DNA of 64,000 nucleotides, taken from assembly GCF_035982055.1 (NCBI RefSeq), contig NZ_CP108427.1, forward strand, positions 6,447,001-6,511,000. Reading direction: 5' to 3'. Positions 42,887 through 51,733 of this stretch are shown in pieces. Numbering within the stretch: the stretch's first letter is position 1; each line of letters begins with the position of its first letter. Below the pieces are notes generated by a model, which saw nothing but the letters and a program-made list of their open reading frames with translations, was not told the origin of the DNA and searched no databases. A program made the position numbers and the translations under genes. This stretch comes from Streptomyces sp. NBC_01288 (GTDB lineage: Bacteria; Actinomycetota; Actinomycetes; Streptomycetales; Streptomycetaceae).

Positions 42887-43645
42887 CTAGATCGCGAGGG
42901 ACAGCAGCACCGGCCCCGCCTCGCGGTTCAGCGTGTCCGCCGCCTGGCGCAGGCGGTGGGCGTGCTCGACCGGGAGGGAGAGGGCCAGGCAGCCGACCGA
43001 GGCGCCGGCCGTGATCGGGACCGCCGCGCAGACCGTGCCCACCGCGTACTCCTGGAGGTCGAGGTGGGGGACGGTCGGCGGCTGGGTCTCCAGGCGGGAG
43101 AGCAGCAGCCGGTCGCTGGTGATCGTGCGCGAGGTGAGGCGGGCCATCTTGTGCCGGGAGAGATGGTCCCGGCGGCCGTTGTGGTCGAGCTGGCCCAGCA
43201 GGCTCTTGCCGAGCGCGGTCGCGTGCGCGGAGACGCGGAAGTCGACCCACTCGTTGACGGCCGGGGTGGTGGGCCCGGCCGCGTACTGGGTGATCGTGAC
43301 CTCGCCGTCGACGTACCGGCTGACGTAGACCGCCGCGCCCAGGGAGTCGCGCAGCCGGTCCAGGGTCCGCTGGATCTGCTCGCGCACCGCCTCCTCCCGG
43401 CCGGCCGCGGAGCCGAGCCGGCTCAGCGCCTCGCCGGTGATGTAGGCGCCGTCGGTGAGCTGCTCGACGTAGCCCTCGCGGCGCAGGGTCCGCAGCAGTA
43501 TCGTCAGGCGCTCGGTGCCGAGGCCGGTGCGGCGGGCGAGTTCGGTGTCCGTGACGCCGGTGGAGTGTCCGGCGACTGTCTCCAGGATGCGCAGTGCGTC
43601 CTGTACCGAGTGGTAGGGAGCGGTCGGCTCGTGCATCAGCGCCAC
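42887..43645 (-). CDS. IclR-family transcriptional regulator
   Basis: A 252-aa regulator: winged helix ALRILETVAGHSTGVTDTELARRTGLGTERLTILLRTLRREGYVEQL and an IclR effector domain (YVSRYVDGEVTITQYAAG ... FRVSAHATALGKSLLGQL ... AVPITAGASVGCLALSLP). GTG 43645 has GGGAG 8 nt upstream; ATG 43636 is the alternative. Could regulate the neighbouring ehu-type operon, which reads in the same direction from further right. Confidence 0.92.
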   Translation of the reverse strand: MALMHEPTAPYHSVQDALRILETVAGHSTGVTDTELARRTGLGTERLTILLRTLRREGYVEQLTDGAYITGEALSRLGSAAGREEAVREQIQRTLDRLRDSLGAAVYVSRYVDGEVTITQYAAGPTTPAVNEWVDFRVSAHATALGKSLLGQLDHNGRRDHLSRHKMARLTSRTITSDRLLLSRLETQPPTVPHLDLQEYAVGTVCAAVPITAGASVGCLALSLPVEHAHRLRQAADTLNREAGPVLLSLAI

Positions 43646-43865
43646 GGTGTTTCTCCCTGCGCTCGCTTTTTGGGCCGTGATACCGGACAGCGAATCCCCT
43701 CCACGATAGCTGTCAAACGGCCGATGTGGAGCGGCTGTTGGTGAGATTGTGGCCTTCCTTATGGCCTCCGAACTGCGGCGCGAATCCTTTGGCATATGCC
43801 CCTGTCATGCCACGTGACGTGGACCTTGGGTGTTCGAATGCTCACGTGTCGTAATTGAATAAATG
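43646..43865. promoter_or_regulatory. IclR upstream region with palindrome
   Basis: 220 bp between the ehuA 3' end and the IclR start. CCACGTGACGTGG (43810-43822) is a perfect 13-bp palindrome with central G, a candidate IclR operator. Bases 43850-43865 are AT-rich for this genome. Confidence 0.5.
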
Positions 43866-44663
43866 TCAAAGAATGGCGCCGAGGAATTCCCGGGTCCGTT
43901 CCTGTTCCGGATCGCCGAAGATCTGCTCCGGCGGGCCCGATTCGATGACCCTGCCCGCGTCGAACATCAGGACTTGATCTGAAATATCACGGGCGAAATT
44001 CATCTCGTGGGTCACACAGAGCATCGTGATGTCGGTGGTGCGGGCGATGTCCCGCAGGACGTCGAGGACGCCCACGACCAGTTCCGGGTCGAGCGCGGAG
44101 GTCACCTCGTCGAGGAGCAGCACCCGCGGCCGCATCGCCAGCGCCCGCGCGATCGCGACGCGCTGCTGCTGGCCGCCGGAGAGCTGGGTCGGGCGGGCGC
44201 CGGCCTTGTCGGCGAGGCCGACCAGGTCGAGCAGCTCCAGGGCGCGCGCCTCCGCCTCCTCCTTGGGCAGGCCCAGGACGGTGACCGGCGCCTCGGTGAC
44301 ATTGCGCAGCACGGTCATGTTCGGGAACAGGTTGAACTGCTGGAACACCATCCCGATCTTCTTGCGGATCTCGCGGATCTGCTTCTCGGGGGCAGGGAAG
44401 AGCTGCTCCCCGTCGACGGTGATCGTGCCCTCGTCCGGCTTGGTCAGGGTCATCAGCAGCCGCAGGATCGTGGTCTTGCCCGACCCGGACGGACCGATCA
44501 GGGTGACGTGCTTGCCGGACTCCACGGAGAAGTCGAGGTCGTCGAGCACGGTGTTGGACCCGAAGCGCTTCGTCACATGGTCCAGGCGGATCAACTCGCT
44601 GCCGTCCACCGGGGGGTTGGCGTTGGCGTCGGTTTCCTTCGTCAGGGGCGTGTCAGCGGACAA
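43866..44663 (-). CDS. ehuA: Polar amino acid/ectoine-type ABC transporter ATP-binding protein
   Basis: A 265-aa ATPase: Walker A LIGPSGSGKTT, signature LSGGQQQRVAIARAL, Walker B RVLLLDEVTSALDPE, H-loop CVTHEMNFARDISD. The polar-amino-acid subfamily (GlnQ/EhuA). Last gene of a four-gene import operon; overlaps the permease gene by 11 bp. Confidence 0.9.
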   Translation of the reverse strand: MSADTPLTKETDANANPPVDGSELIRLDHVTKRFGSNTVLDDLDFSVESGKHVTLIGPSGSGKTTILRLLMTLTKPDEGTITVDGEQLFPAPEKQIREIRKKIGMVFQQFNLFPNMTVLRNVTEAPVTVLGLPKEEAEARALELLDLVGLADKAGARPTQLSGGQQQRVAIARALAMRPRVLLLDEVTSALDPELVVGVLDVLRDIARTTDITMLCVTHEMNFARDISDQVLMFDAGRVIESGPPEQIFGDPEQERTREFLGAIL

Positions 44664-45303
44664 GGCGTCGCTCCAGGGCTCGGATCAGCAGGGAGGCGGG
44701 ATAGGAGATGAGGATGAAGGCCACACCGATCACCGTGATGGGCTCGGTGAACTGGTAGTGGTCCTGGGAGAACAGCCGGGCCCGGCCCATCAGTTCGAGC
44801 ACCGTGATCACCATCAGGATCGGGGTGTCCTTGAGCATCGCGATCACGTAGTTGCCCAGCGCCGGGATCACCCGGCGGATCGCCTGCGGCAGGATCACGG
44901 CCGTCCAGGTCCGGCGCACCGGCAGGTTCAGCGCGGTCGCCGCCTCCCACTGGCCGACGGGCACCGCCTCGATGCCCGCGCGGTAGACCTGCATCGTGTA
45001 CGTGGAGTAGTGCAGCCCGATCGCGAAGACACCGGTGGTCAGCGCGGAGAAGGTCAGGCCCCACTCGGGCAACACGTAGAACAGGAAGAACAGTTGCACC
45101 AGCAGCGGGGTGTCCCGCACGAACTCGGTGACGACCCCGACCGGCCAGCGCACCCAGCGGGTCGGCGTCCGCATCAGCAGCGCCCACACCAGTCCCAGCA
45201 CGAAGGACATCAGCGACCCCAGGAGCAGGATCTGCAGGGTGACTTTCAGGCCGTCCCAGAAGTACGGCATGAACTCGCTCACGGCGTTCCAGTCCCACTT
45301 CAC
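44653..45303 (-). CDS. ehuD: ABC transporter permease (EhuD-like)
   Basis: A 216-aa permease of the HisMQ family; five TM segments and EAA loop (GQWEAATALNLPVRRTWTAVILPQAIR). It resembles EhuD of the ectoine/hydroxyectoine importer, but the same family also carries other amino acids. Its start overlaps the EhuC-like stop by 4 bp. Confidence 0.88.
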   Translation of the reverse strand: MKWDWNAVSEFMPYFWDGLKVTLQILLLGSLMSFVLGLVWALLMRTPTRWVRWPVGVVTEFVRDTPLLVQLFFLFYVLPEWGLTFSALTTGVFAIGLHYSTYTMQVYRAGIEAVPVGQWEAATALNLPVRRTWTAVILPQAIRRVIPALGNYVIAMLKDTPILMVITVLELMGRARLFSQDHYQFTEPITVIGVAFILISYPASLLIRALERRLVR

Positions 45304-46022
45304 GCGACGCCACCTCCTCCGACGCCGGTGGTCTGCGCGCGCTTCAGCTCACGCGCGGCCTTCTCGTTGCCGGGCGCCTTGCCGATCCCGGCCTTCAGCT
45401 TCTTCTCCAGTCCGCGCATCAGCCGGGTGAGCGTGAAGGCGATCACGAAGTAGATCAGCAGGATGTACGTGTAGATCTCCGCGCTCTGCTGCAACGCGAG
45501 CCGCACCAGGTTGGCGCTGAAGGTGAGATCGCCCATGCCCATGACGGACACCAGGGCGGTGCCCTTGAGCAGTTCGATCAGCAGGTTGCAGAAGGACGGG
45601 ATCATCTCCGGCACCGCCTGCGGCAGCAGGATCAGCCGCATCCGCTGCCAGGGCGTGAAGCTCAGCGCGACCCCGCCCTCCTGCTGCGCCGGGTCGACCG
45701 CGTTCAGCGCGCCGCGCACGATCTCCGTGCCGTACGCGCCGTAGGTCAGACCGAGGGCGAGCGTGCCCGCCCACAGGGGGACCAACTGCCAGCCGAAGGC
45801 GACCGGCAGGACGAAGAACACCCAGAAGATCATGACGAGGGCGGAGGTGCCGCGGAACACCTCGGTGTAGAGACCGGCGAGGAAGCGGACGATCCACAGC
45901 CGGTGGGTGCGGGCGATGCCGACGACGAAGGCCACGGCGGTCGCCAACAGCGCGCTGAGGACGAGGAGTTGGACGGTGGTCCAGACTCCCTTGAGGACGA
46001 GTTCCCAGAGGCCTGAGGTCAT
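45300..46022 (-). CDS. ehuC: ABC transporter permease (EhuC-like)
   Basis: A 240-aa HisMQ permease with EAA loop (AQQEGGVALSFTPWQRMRLILLPQAVPEM) and a long basic C-terminal tail. Pairs with the EhuD-like subunit. Starts with a 4-bp overlap of the binding protein gene. Confidence 0.88.
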   Translation of the reverse strand: MTSGLWELVLKGVWTTVQLLVLSALLATAVAFVVGIARTHRLWIVRFLAGLYTEVFRGTSALVMIFWVFFVLPVAFGWQLVPLWAGTLALGLTYGAYGTEIVRGALNAVDPAQQEGGVALSFTPWQRMRLILLPQAVPEMIPSFCNLLIELLKGTALVSVMGMGDLTFSANLVRLALQQSAEIYTYILLIYFVIAFTLTRLMRGLEKKLKAGIGKAPGNEKAARELKRAQTTGVGGGGVA

Positions 46023-46933
46023 CCGCCGCAGAGCTCCTTCGCGGTGAGGTCCGTCATCTCGGCCTTGCTGAACCCGAAGGGCCGCAGGATCCGGAACAAC
46101 TCCCCGCTCTTCTTGAGCTTGTGCAGCTCGACGTTGAAGGCGTCGCGCAGATTCGTCTCGGTCGGCCGGAACGCGAAGGCGCCCCCGTCGATCCGCGGTT
46201 TCCCGTCGACGAGCGGTGCGAAGGGCGTGGTCGACTCCGCCTTGGCGGACTTCTTCACGACCGCGCGCGTGGTGAGCGCCGTACCGGCGAAGACGTCGAC
46301 TCGCCCCGCTTCCACGGCGTTCAGCCCGGCGACCTGGTCCGGGACGATCAGGATGTCGCTCTGCTTGTACCCGGCGTCGACGGCGTGCTGGATCTGGGCG
46401 TACCCGGTGCCGGTGGCGAACTTCGCCTTCTTCGCGATGACGTCCTTGTAGGTGTGCAGCCCCTTCGGGTTGCCCTTGCGGACGACGAAGGAGTCCAGCA
46501 CCTGGTAGTCGGGGTCGGCGAAGATGACCTGCGCACAGCGTTCCGGGGTCACGTACATCCCGGCGGCCACGACGTCGAACTGCTGCGAGTTCAGCCCCGG
46601 GATGAGCGAGCCGAACTCGGTGGGCACGGGCTGCACCTTGTCGACGCCGAGGCGCTTGAAGATCGCCTCCGCCAACTTCGGTGCCTCACCGGTCAGTTGA
46701 CCGTCCTTGTCGATGTACCCGAACGGGATCTCACCCGCGATCCCCAGCCGTACGACGCCCTGCGCCTTCAGCCGGTCGAGCAGTTCACCGCCGCTGGTCG
46801 ACGCGGTGGCCACACGGCTACAGCCGGCCGCGCCCAGCGCACCCGCCGCCGCCACCCCGGCGAGCAGTGCCCGACGGGTGTGACCCGGCGTGTGACCGGA
46901 TGTGTGTCTGTCGTTCCCAATTGGTGGAGCCAT
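46019..46933 (-). CDS. ehuB: ABC transporter substrate-binding lipoprotein (EhuB-like)
   Basis: A 304-aa family-3 solute-binding protein: Tat/lipoprotein signal (RRALLAGVAAAGALGAAGC), GVVRLGIAGEIPFGYIDKDGQLTGEAPKLAEAIFKRLG, FDVVAAGMYVTPERCAQVIFADPDYQ. It binds an ectoine- or amino-acid-like ligand outside the cell. First gene of the operon. Its ATG (46933) is only 47 bp from the divergent DUF3830 start (46981). Confidence 0.88.
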   Translation of the reverse strand: MAPPIGNDRHTSGHTPGHTRRALLAGVAAAGALGAAGCSRVATASTSGGELLDRLKAQGVVRLGIAGEIPFGYIDKDGQLTGEAPKLAEAIFKRLGVDKVQPVPTEFGSLIPGLNSQQFDVVAAGMYVTPERCAQVIFADPDYQVLDSFVVRKGNPKGLHTYKDVIAKKAKFATGTGYAQIQHAVDAGYKQSDILIVPDQVAGLNAVEAGRVDVFAGTALTTRAVVKKSAKAESTTPFAPLVDGKPRIDGGAFAFRPTETNLRDAFNVELHKLKKSGELFRILRPFGFSKAEMTDLTAKELCGG

Positions 46934-46980
46934 GGGCGCGCAGCTACCCGACCGCTCCCGGGTTATGCACCCTGGAAGAC

Positions 46981-47475
46981 ATGACGGATCACTTCATCGA
47001 GGTCTCACTCGCAAAGCGGAACGTCCACTGCCGGGCAAAACTGCTGGTGGAACGCGCACCGCTGACCTGCGCGGCCATCTGGGACGCACTCCCGCTAATC
47101 GGCGACGTCTACCACGCCAAGTACGCCCGCAACGAGATCTACGCCCTTTTCCCGCCATTCGCAGAAACGGAACCCCCGCTGGAGAACCCCACAGTCACCC
47201 CCATACCGGGCGATCTCTGCTATTTCGCCTTCGCCGGCACGGAACTCGGCACGAAGGCCTACGGCTACGACCGCGAGGTCCGCGCCGGCACGACGGTCGT
47301 CGACCTGGCCCTGTTCTACGAACGCAACAACCTCCTCCTCAACGGCGATGTGGGCTGGGTGCCCGGCATCGTCTGGGGCCAGGTGGTCGAAGGGCTGGAG
47401 GAGATGGCGGAGGCCTGCAACGACCTGTGGCGGTCGGGGGCGGCGGGGGAGAGCCTCAGCTTCCGGCGGGCCTGA
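46981..47475 (+). CDS. DUF3830 (cyclophilin-like fold) protein
   Basis: A 164-aa protein: LLVERAPLTCAAIWDALPLIGDVYHAKYARNEIYALFPPF ... NPTVTPIPGDLCYFAFAG. DUF3830 members commonly sit with maleate-isomerase-like and amidase genes, as here. Function unproven. ATG 46981 is the only good start; the leader is extremely short and looks leaderless. The 3' end overlaps the convergent amidase gene by 20 bp. Confidence 0.85.
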   Translation: MTDHFIEVSLAKRNVHCRAKLLVERAPLTCAAIWDALPLIGDVYHAKYARNEIYALFPPFAETEPPLENPTVTPIPGDLCYFAFAGTELGTKAYGYDREVRAGTTVVDLALFYERNNLLLNGDVGWVPGIVWGQVVEGLEEMAEACNDLWRSGAAGESLSFRRA

Positions 47476-48859
47476 CTCCGGAGACCCCGGCGGCGAACAG
47501 CGCGTGCGCCGCCCGCAGCACCAGATCGTCCCGGTGCCGCGCCCCCACGATCTGCAACCCGATCGGCAGCCCGTCGCCGTCGTTCCCCACGGGGACGGTG
47601 GCGGCGGGCTGCTGGGTGAGATTGAAGGGGTACGTGAACGGGGTCCAGCCCGTCCAGCGGCGGTGCCCCGAACCCTTCGGGACCTCGACTCCCGCCTCGA
47701 ACGCGGTGATCGGCAGCGTCGGCGTGACGAGGAGGTCGTAGCGCTCGTGGAACAGGCCCATCCTGCGGCCGAGTTCCATGCGGGCGTCCACCGCCGCGAG
47801 ATAGTCCAGCGCCGAGAAGCCCGCTCCCGTCGCGCAGATCTCCCGCAGCCCCGGGTCGAGCAACTCCCTCTGCCGCGGCGCGAGTTTCTGCGTCACGCGG
47901 GCCGCGCCGCTGAACCACAGGGTGTGGAAGGCGTCCACCGGGTCGCTGAAGTCGGGGTCGGTCTCCTCGACGTACGCGCCGAGTGCGGCCAGCCGCTCCA
48001 CGCCCCGCCGGACCGCCGCCGCGACCGCCGGGCGCACCGCGACCTGGCCGCCGAGGGACGGGGAGTACGCGATCCGCAGGCCCCGTATGCCGTCCGCGAG
48101 CCCCTCCGTGAAGGAACCCGGCGCGCGGTCGAGCCCCGACCAGTCGCGGGCGTCCGGTACGCCGATCACGTCCAGCAGCAGCGCCGCGTCCGCCGCGTCC
48201 CGGGTCATCGGGCCGACGTGCGACAACGTGCCGAACGCGCTCGCCGGGTACAGCGGCACCCTGCCGTACGTCGGCTTCAGCGCGAAGATCCCGCAGAAGG
48301 CGGCGGGGATACGGACACTGCCGCCACCGTCCGTGCCGAGCGACAACGGACCCGCGCCCAGGGCAACGGCCGCCGCGCTCCCGCCACTTGAACCGCCCGC
48401 CGTGCGCGAGGGGTCGTGCGGATTGCGGGTGATCCCGGACAGCGGGGAGTCCGTGACGCCTTTCCAGCCGAACTCCGGGGTCGTCGTCTTGCCGATGAAC
48501 ACCGCGCCGTGCTCCCGCAGTCGGGCCACCGAGGGTGCGTCCTCGTCCCAACCGCCCTGCTCGGCAATGGTCTTGGAGCCGCGCAGGGTCGGTGTGCCGC
48601 GCTGGAGCAGGATGTCCTTGACCGTGACCGGCACGCCGTCCAGCAGCCCGGTCGGCTCCCCGCGTCGCCAGCGTTCCGCCGATTCGGCCGCCGACGCCAA
48701 CGCGCCGTCCGCGTCGAGCCGTACGAACGCGTTCACGGCGGGCTGGATCTCCTCGGCCCGATCGAGGGTGGCGCGGGTCGCGTCCACGGGACTGAACTCC
48801 CTTCTGCGGTAGCCGTCGAGGAGTTCCACGGCGGTCAGCTCGGTGAGTTCGGTCGTCAT
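47456..48859 (-). CDS. Amidase signature family enzyme
   Basis: A 467-aa amidase-signature hydrolase: catalytic Lys in VPVTVKDILLQ, cis-Ser in AGGSSGGSAAAVA and nucleophile Ser in GTDGGGSVRIPAAFCG, completing the Ser-cisSer-Lys triad. Hydrolyses an amide, perhaps a maleamate-like intermediate given neighbours. ATG 48859 follows GGAGGG. Same strand as the 2-hydroxyacid dehydrogenase, 22 bp upstream of it in the operon. Confidence 0.92.
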   Translation of the reverse strand: MTTELTELTAVELLDGYRRREFSPVDATRATLDRAEEIQPAVNAFVRLDADGALASAAESAERWRRGEPTGLLDGVPVTVKDILLQRGTPTLRGSKTIAEQGGWDEDAPSVARLREHGAVFIGKTTTPEFGWKGVTDSPLSGITRNPHDPSRTAGGSSGGSAAAVALGAGPLSLGTDGGGSVRIPAAFCGIFALKPTYGRVPLYPASAFGTLSHVGPMTRDAADAALLLDVIGVPDARDWSGLDRAPGSFTEGLADGIRGLRIAYSPSLGGQVAVRPAVAAAVRRGVERLAALGAYVEETDPDFSDPVDAFHTLWFSGAARVTQKLAPRQRELLDPGLREICATGAGFSALDYLAAVDARMELGRRMGLFHERYDLLVTPTLPITAFEAGVEVPKGSGHRRWTGWTPFTYPFNLTQQPAATVPVGNDGDGLPIGLQIVGARHRDDLVLRAAHALFAAGVSGVRPAGS

Positions 48860-48881
48860 CCGGCCCTCCAGAGTGGGGAGT

Positions 48882-49844
48882 TCAGTGCCCCGGTACGTAC
48901 CCACGCTTCTTGTCGACCACGTTCGGCAGCGGCTTTCCCGCCTCCCATCTCTCGTACGCCGCCACGAACTGCGTGCCGAGTTCGTCCCGCCAGCCGACCG
49001 TGTCGCCGCTCATGTGCGGGGAGACGATCAGCCCCGGGACCTGCCACAACACGCTGTCGGGGGTGAGGGGTTCGGCCTCGAAGACGTCCAGTGCGGCGCC
49101 CGCGATCCAGTGCTTGGTGAGGGCCTCCGCGAGCGCTTCCTCTACGACGAGTTGGCCGCGTCCCACGTTGATGAAGCGCGCCGAGGGCTGCATGCAGCCG
49201 AAGCGGCGGGCGTCGAACATGCCCCGCGTGTCGTCGGTGAGCGGGGCCGCCGAGATCACCCAGTCGGCGCGGGCCATCAGCCGGTCGAGTTCGCCGGGGC
49301 CGTGGATACCGGTACGCGGGGTGCGGCCGACGAGCGCGGTCGTCACGCCAAGTGCCTTGAGGGTGCGGACGATCGCCCGCCCGATGGGCCCGGAGCCGAC
49401 CACACAGGCGCGGGTTCCGGCCACCCGCTGCGCCTCGCGGTGCCGCCAGGTCCGCTCCCGCTGGAGCTCCAGCGTCCTGGGCAGATCCTTGGCCATCGCG
49501 AGGACGAGGGCGGCGACGTACTCGGCGATCGGCTGGTCGAAGACGCCGCGCGCGTTCGTCACCACCGTGTCGGAGGCGGCGAGTTCGGGGCACATCAGGT
49601 GGTCCACGCCCGCGCTCGCGGTGTGCACCCAGCGCGGCCGGGGACCCTCGCCGGGCCAGGCGGCGCGTACCGCGTGCGAGGCGAAGTCCCACACCAACAG
49701 GACGTCGGCCGAGGGAAGTTGATCAGCGAGCGTCGACGCGTCGGCGTGTTCGACGCGCACCCGCCCGGTCAGCTTGCCGAGGCGGGGCAGCGGGTCGGCG
49801 TCCAGGACGAGAAGGGTGGGCAGGGCAGGGGGAATTGCGGTCAT
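48882..49844 (-). CDS. D-isomer specific 2-hydroxyacid dehydrogenase
   Basis: A 320-aa NAD-dependent dehydrogenase: nucleotide motif ACVVGSGPIGRAIVRTLKALG, INVGRGQLVVEEAL with the catalytic Arg region, ALDVFEAEPL with Glu and VSPHMSG with the active-site His. Interconverts a 2-hydroxy acid and 2-oxo acid. ATG 49844 used. Part of the amidase operon. Confidence 0.9.
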   Translation of the reverse strand: MTAIPPALPTLLVLDADPLPRLGKLTGRVRVEHADASTLADQLPSADVLLVWDFASHAVRAAWPGEGPRPRWVHTASAGVDHLMCPELAASDTVVTNARGVFDQPIAEYVAALVLAMAKDLPRTLELQRERTWRHREAQRVAGTRACVVGSGPIGRAIVRTLKALGVTTALVGRTPRTGIHGPGELDRLMARADWVISAAPLTDDTRGMFDARRFGCMQPSARFINVGRGQLVVEEALAEALTKHWIAGAALDVFEAEPLTPDSVLWQVPGLIVSPHMSGDTVGWRDELGTQFVAAYERWEAGKPLPNVVDKKRGYVPGH

Positions 49845-49921
49845 GCGAAGCCGTTTCTCGCGGGAGGTACAGCGTGAGGCACGGCGGGAGGCACCGAGCG
49901 CGGCCGTCTGACATGCACGGA

Positions 49922-49950
49922 TTGACCACGCTCGCACTCGAACCTACCTT
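49922..49950 (+). promoter_or_regulatory. Promoter candidate for maleate-isomerase-like operon
   Basis: TTGACC (49922-49927), 17-bp spacer and TACCTT (49945-49950) fit a sigma-HrdB-type promoter reading toward the gene at 50015. Confidence 0.5.
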
Positions 49951-50014
49951 CGTCAACACGGACGCCCGCACGGACCGTTGTCACCCCGTTTCTCTTGGTG
50001 AGGCCGGTGTAGCC

Positions 50015-50800
50015 ATGCATGTTTCCTTCCTGGGCGGACCCCGCCCGCAGCGCGGTGTCGGTGTCGTCGCCCCCTTCGACTTCGCGCTGGACCGCGAGTT
50101 GTGGCGCTGGGTCCCCGACGACATCTCGCTGCATCTCACGCGGACGCCGTTCGTGCCCGTCGAGGTGAGCCTCGACCTGGCGCGGCTCGTCAGCGAGCAC
50201 GAGACGCTCCACGACGCGGTCCGCACGCTGAACGCGGTCGCCCCCGAGGTCGTCGCGTACGCCTGCACCTCCGGGAGCTTCGTCGGCGGGGTCGCCGGGG
50301 AGCGCGCGATGTGCGAGGCGATGACCCGGGCCGGCGAGGTCCCGTCCCTGACCACCTCGGGCGCCCTGCTGGCCGCCCTCGCCGAACTGGGCGCCCGCCG
50401 CATCGCCCTGGTCACGCCGTACACGGTGTCCGTCACCCAGTCCCTGGAGGAGTACCTCGCCGAGGCCGGCGTCGAGGTCACCGGCCGCGCCTTCATGGGC
50501 CTGACCCGGCACATCTGGAAGGTGCCGTACCGCGACGTCGTCGACATGGCGCACCAGGCCGTCAAGGGCGAGGCCGACGCGCTCTTCATCAGCTGCACCA
50601 ACCTCCCGACGTACGACGTGATCCCCCAGCTGGAGGCGGAACTGCGCATACCGGTGATATCGGCCAACCAGGTCACGATGTGGGCAGCCCTGCGCCGACT
50701 GGGTACGCGTGCCGTGGGCCCCTATCAGGCGCTGCTGGACGAGTCCGCCCGCCGCCAGGGGCCGGTACTGCCGGAAGAACACCAGGAAGGCTGGTCATGA
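50015..50800 (+). CDS. Maleate cis-trans isomerase/Asp-Glu racemase family protein (1)
   Basis: A 261-aa member of the Asp/Glu racemase superfamily (maleate isomerase, arylmalonate decarboxylase, EutA group). Two Cys motifs are visible: ACTSGSFVGG and FISCTNLPTYD, consistent with the two active-site cysteines. Stop overlaps the second paralogue's start (ATGA, 50797-50800). ATG 50015 (MHVSFLGG). Divergent from the amidase/dehydrogenase pair and close to an importer, suggesting one catabolic unit. Confidence 0.88.
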   Translation: MHVSFLGGPRPQRGVGVVAPFDFALDRELWRWVPDDISLHLTRTPFVPVEVSLDLARLVSEHETLHDAVRTLNAVAPEVVAYACTSGSFVGGVAGERAMCEAMTRAGEVPSLTTSGALLAALAELGARRIALVTPYTVSVTQSLEEYLAEAGVEVTGRAFMGLTRHIWKVPYRDVVDMAHQAVKGEADALFISCTNLPTYDVIPQLEAELRIPVISANQVTMWAALRRLGTRAVGPYQALLDESARRQGPVLPEEHQEGWS

Positions 50801-51531
50801 CCGCACTCGGATTCCTCTACCCGGGCCACTCCGCCGAGGACGACTACCCCCGCCTCGAACAGCTCCTCGGCAGCGACGTCCGCCTCGACGTGGTCCACAC
50901 GGACATCGGCGAGGACGCGCACCGCGTCGACGCGCTCCTGGAGATGGGCTCCCCCGAGCGCCTCACGGCGGGCGTCGAACAACTCCGCATGTCCGGCGCC
51001 GAGGCCGTCGTCTGGGCCTGCACCAGCGGCAGTTTCGTCTACGGCTGGGAGGGCGCCCACGACCAGATCCGCGCCCTGGCCCGGGCCGCGGGCCTGCCGG
51101 CGTCGTCGACGTCCTTCGCCTTCGTCCACGCGGCGAAGGAGCTGGGGGTGCGCCGGGTGGCCGTAGGGGCCACATATCCGGAGGACGTGGCGAACCTGTT
51201 CGCGGACTTCCTGCGCGCCGGGGGAGTGGAACCGGTCACGGTGCGCGCCTCCGGCATCATCACCGCCGCGGAGGTCGGCACCTGGGGCTACGACGAGGTC
51301 CTCGCCCTGGCCCGGGCGGTGGACGGCCCGGACATCGAGGCGGTCCTCCTCCCGGACACGGCCCTGCACACGGCCGCCCACATCCCCGCCCTGGAGAAGG
51401 AACTCGGCAAGCCGGTCCTCACGGCCAACCAGGTCACGGTCTGGGAGGCGTTGCGGCTGGCGGACCGCAAGGTCAACGCGCCTGATCTGGGGGCGCTGTT
51501 CACGAAGGAACCGCTCGTGCAGGCGGGCTGA
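50797..51531 (+). CDS. Maleate cis-trans isomerase/Asp-Glu racemase family protein (2)
   Basis: A 244-aa paralogue of the preceding protein. It keeps the first cysteine motif (WACTSGSFVYGWEGA), but the second position where a Cys would lie reads VLLPDTALHTAAH, without Cys. So it may have lost or changed activity, or works with the first protein as a complex. ATGA-coupled to gene 1. Confidence 0.85.
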   Translation: MTALGFLYPGHSAEDDYPRLEQLLGSDVRLDVVHTDIGEDAHRVDALLEMGSPERLTAGVEQLRMSGAEAVVWACTSGSFVYGWEGAHDQIRALARAAGLPASSTSFAFVHAAKELGVRRVAVGATYPEDVANLFADFLRAGGVEPVTVRASGIITAAEVGTWGYDEVLALARAVDGPDIEAVLLPDTALHTAAHIPALEKELGKPVLTANQVTVWEALRLADRKVNAPDLGALFTKEPLVQAG

Positions 51532-51583
51532 ACAAGTCGGGCAGGGTCGGTCGCGGCGCCGGGGGTGAGGGGGCTCTCCAGAA

Positions 51584-51616
51584 AAGTGTGACAGTTTCGT
51601 CGGAAGTGTCACACTT
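51584..51616. promoter_or_regulatory. Paired AAGTGTNACACTT operator
   Basis: AAGTGTGACAGTT (51584-51596) and AAGTGTCACACTT (51604-51616) have centres 20 bp apart, as in the 19437-19469 pair. It lies 118 bp upstream of the LLM oxidoreductase start. Confidence 0.65.
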
Positions 51617-51733
51617 TCCTGAGTAACCCCCCGTGCCCGCCCTCCGGGCGGTGCGCCTCCGGGAATAAAGCGGAGACAGCCTCCTGTTAGCCCCGGCAGG
51701 ACACCGCACAGCTCACAACAGGAGGCACCCACC

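Noticed and set aside
50101..51485. Long frames overlapping the isomerase-like genes
   Set aside because: Arg/Pro-rich, out of frame with the recognisable proteins; composition artefacts of high GC.
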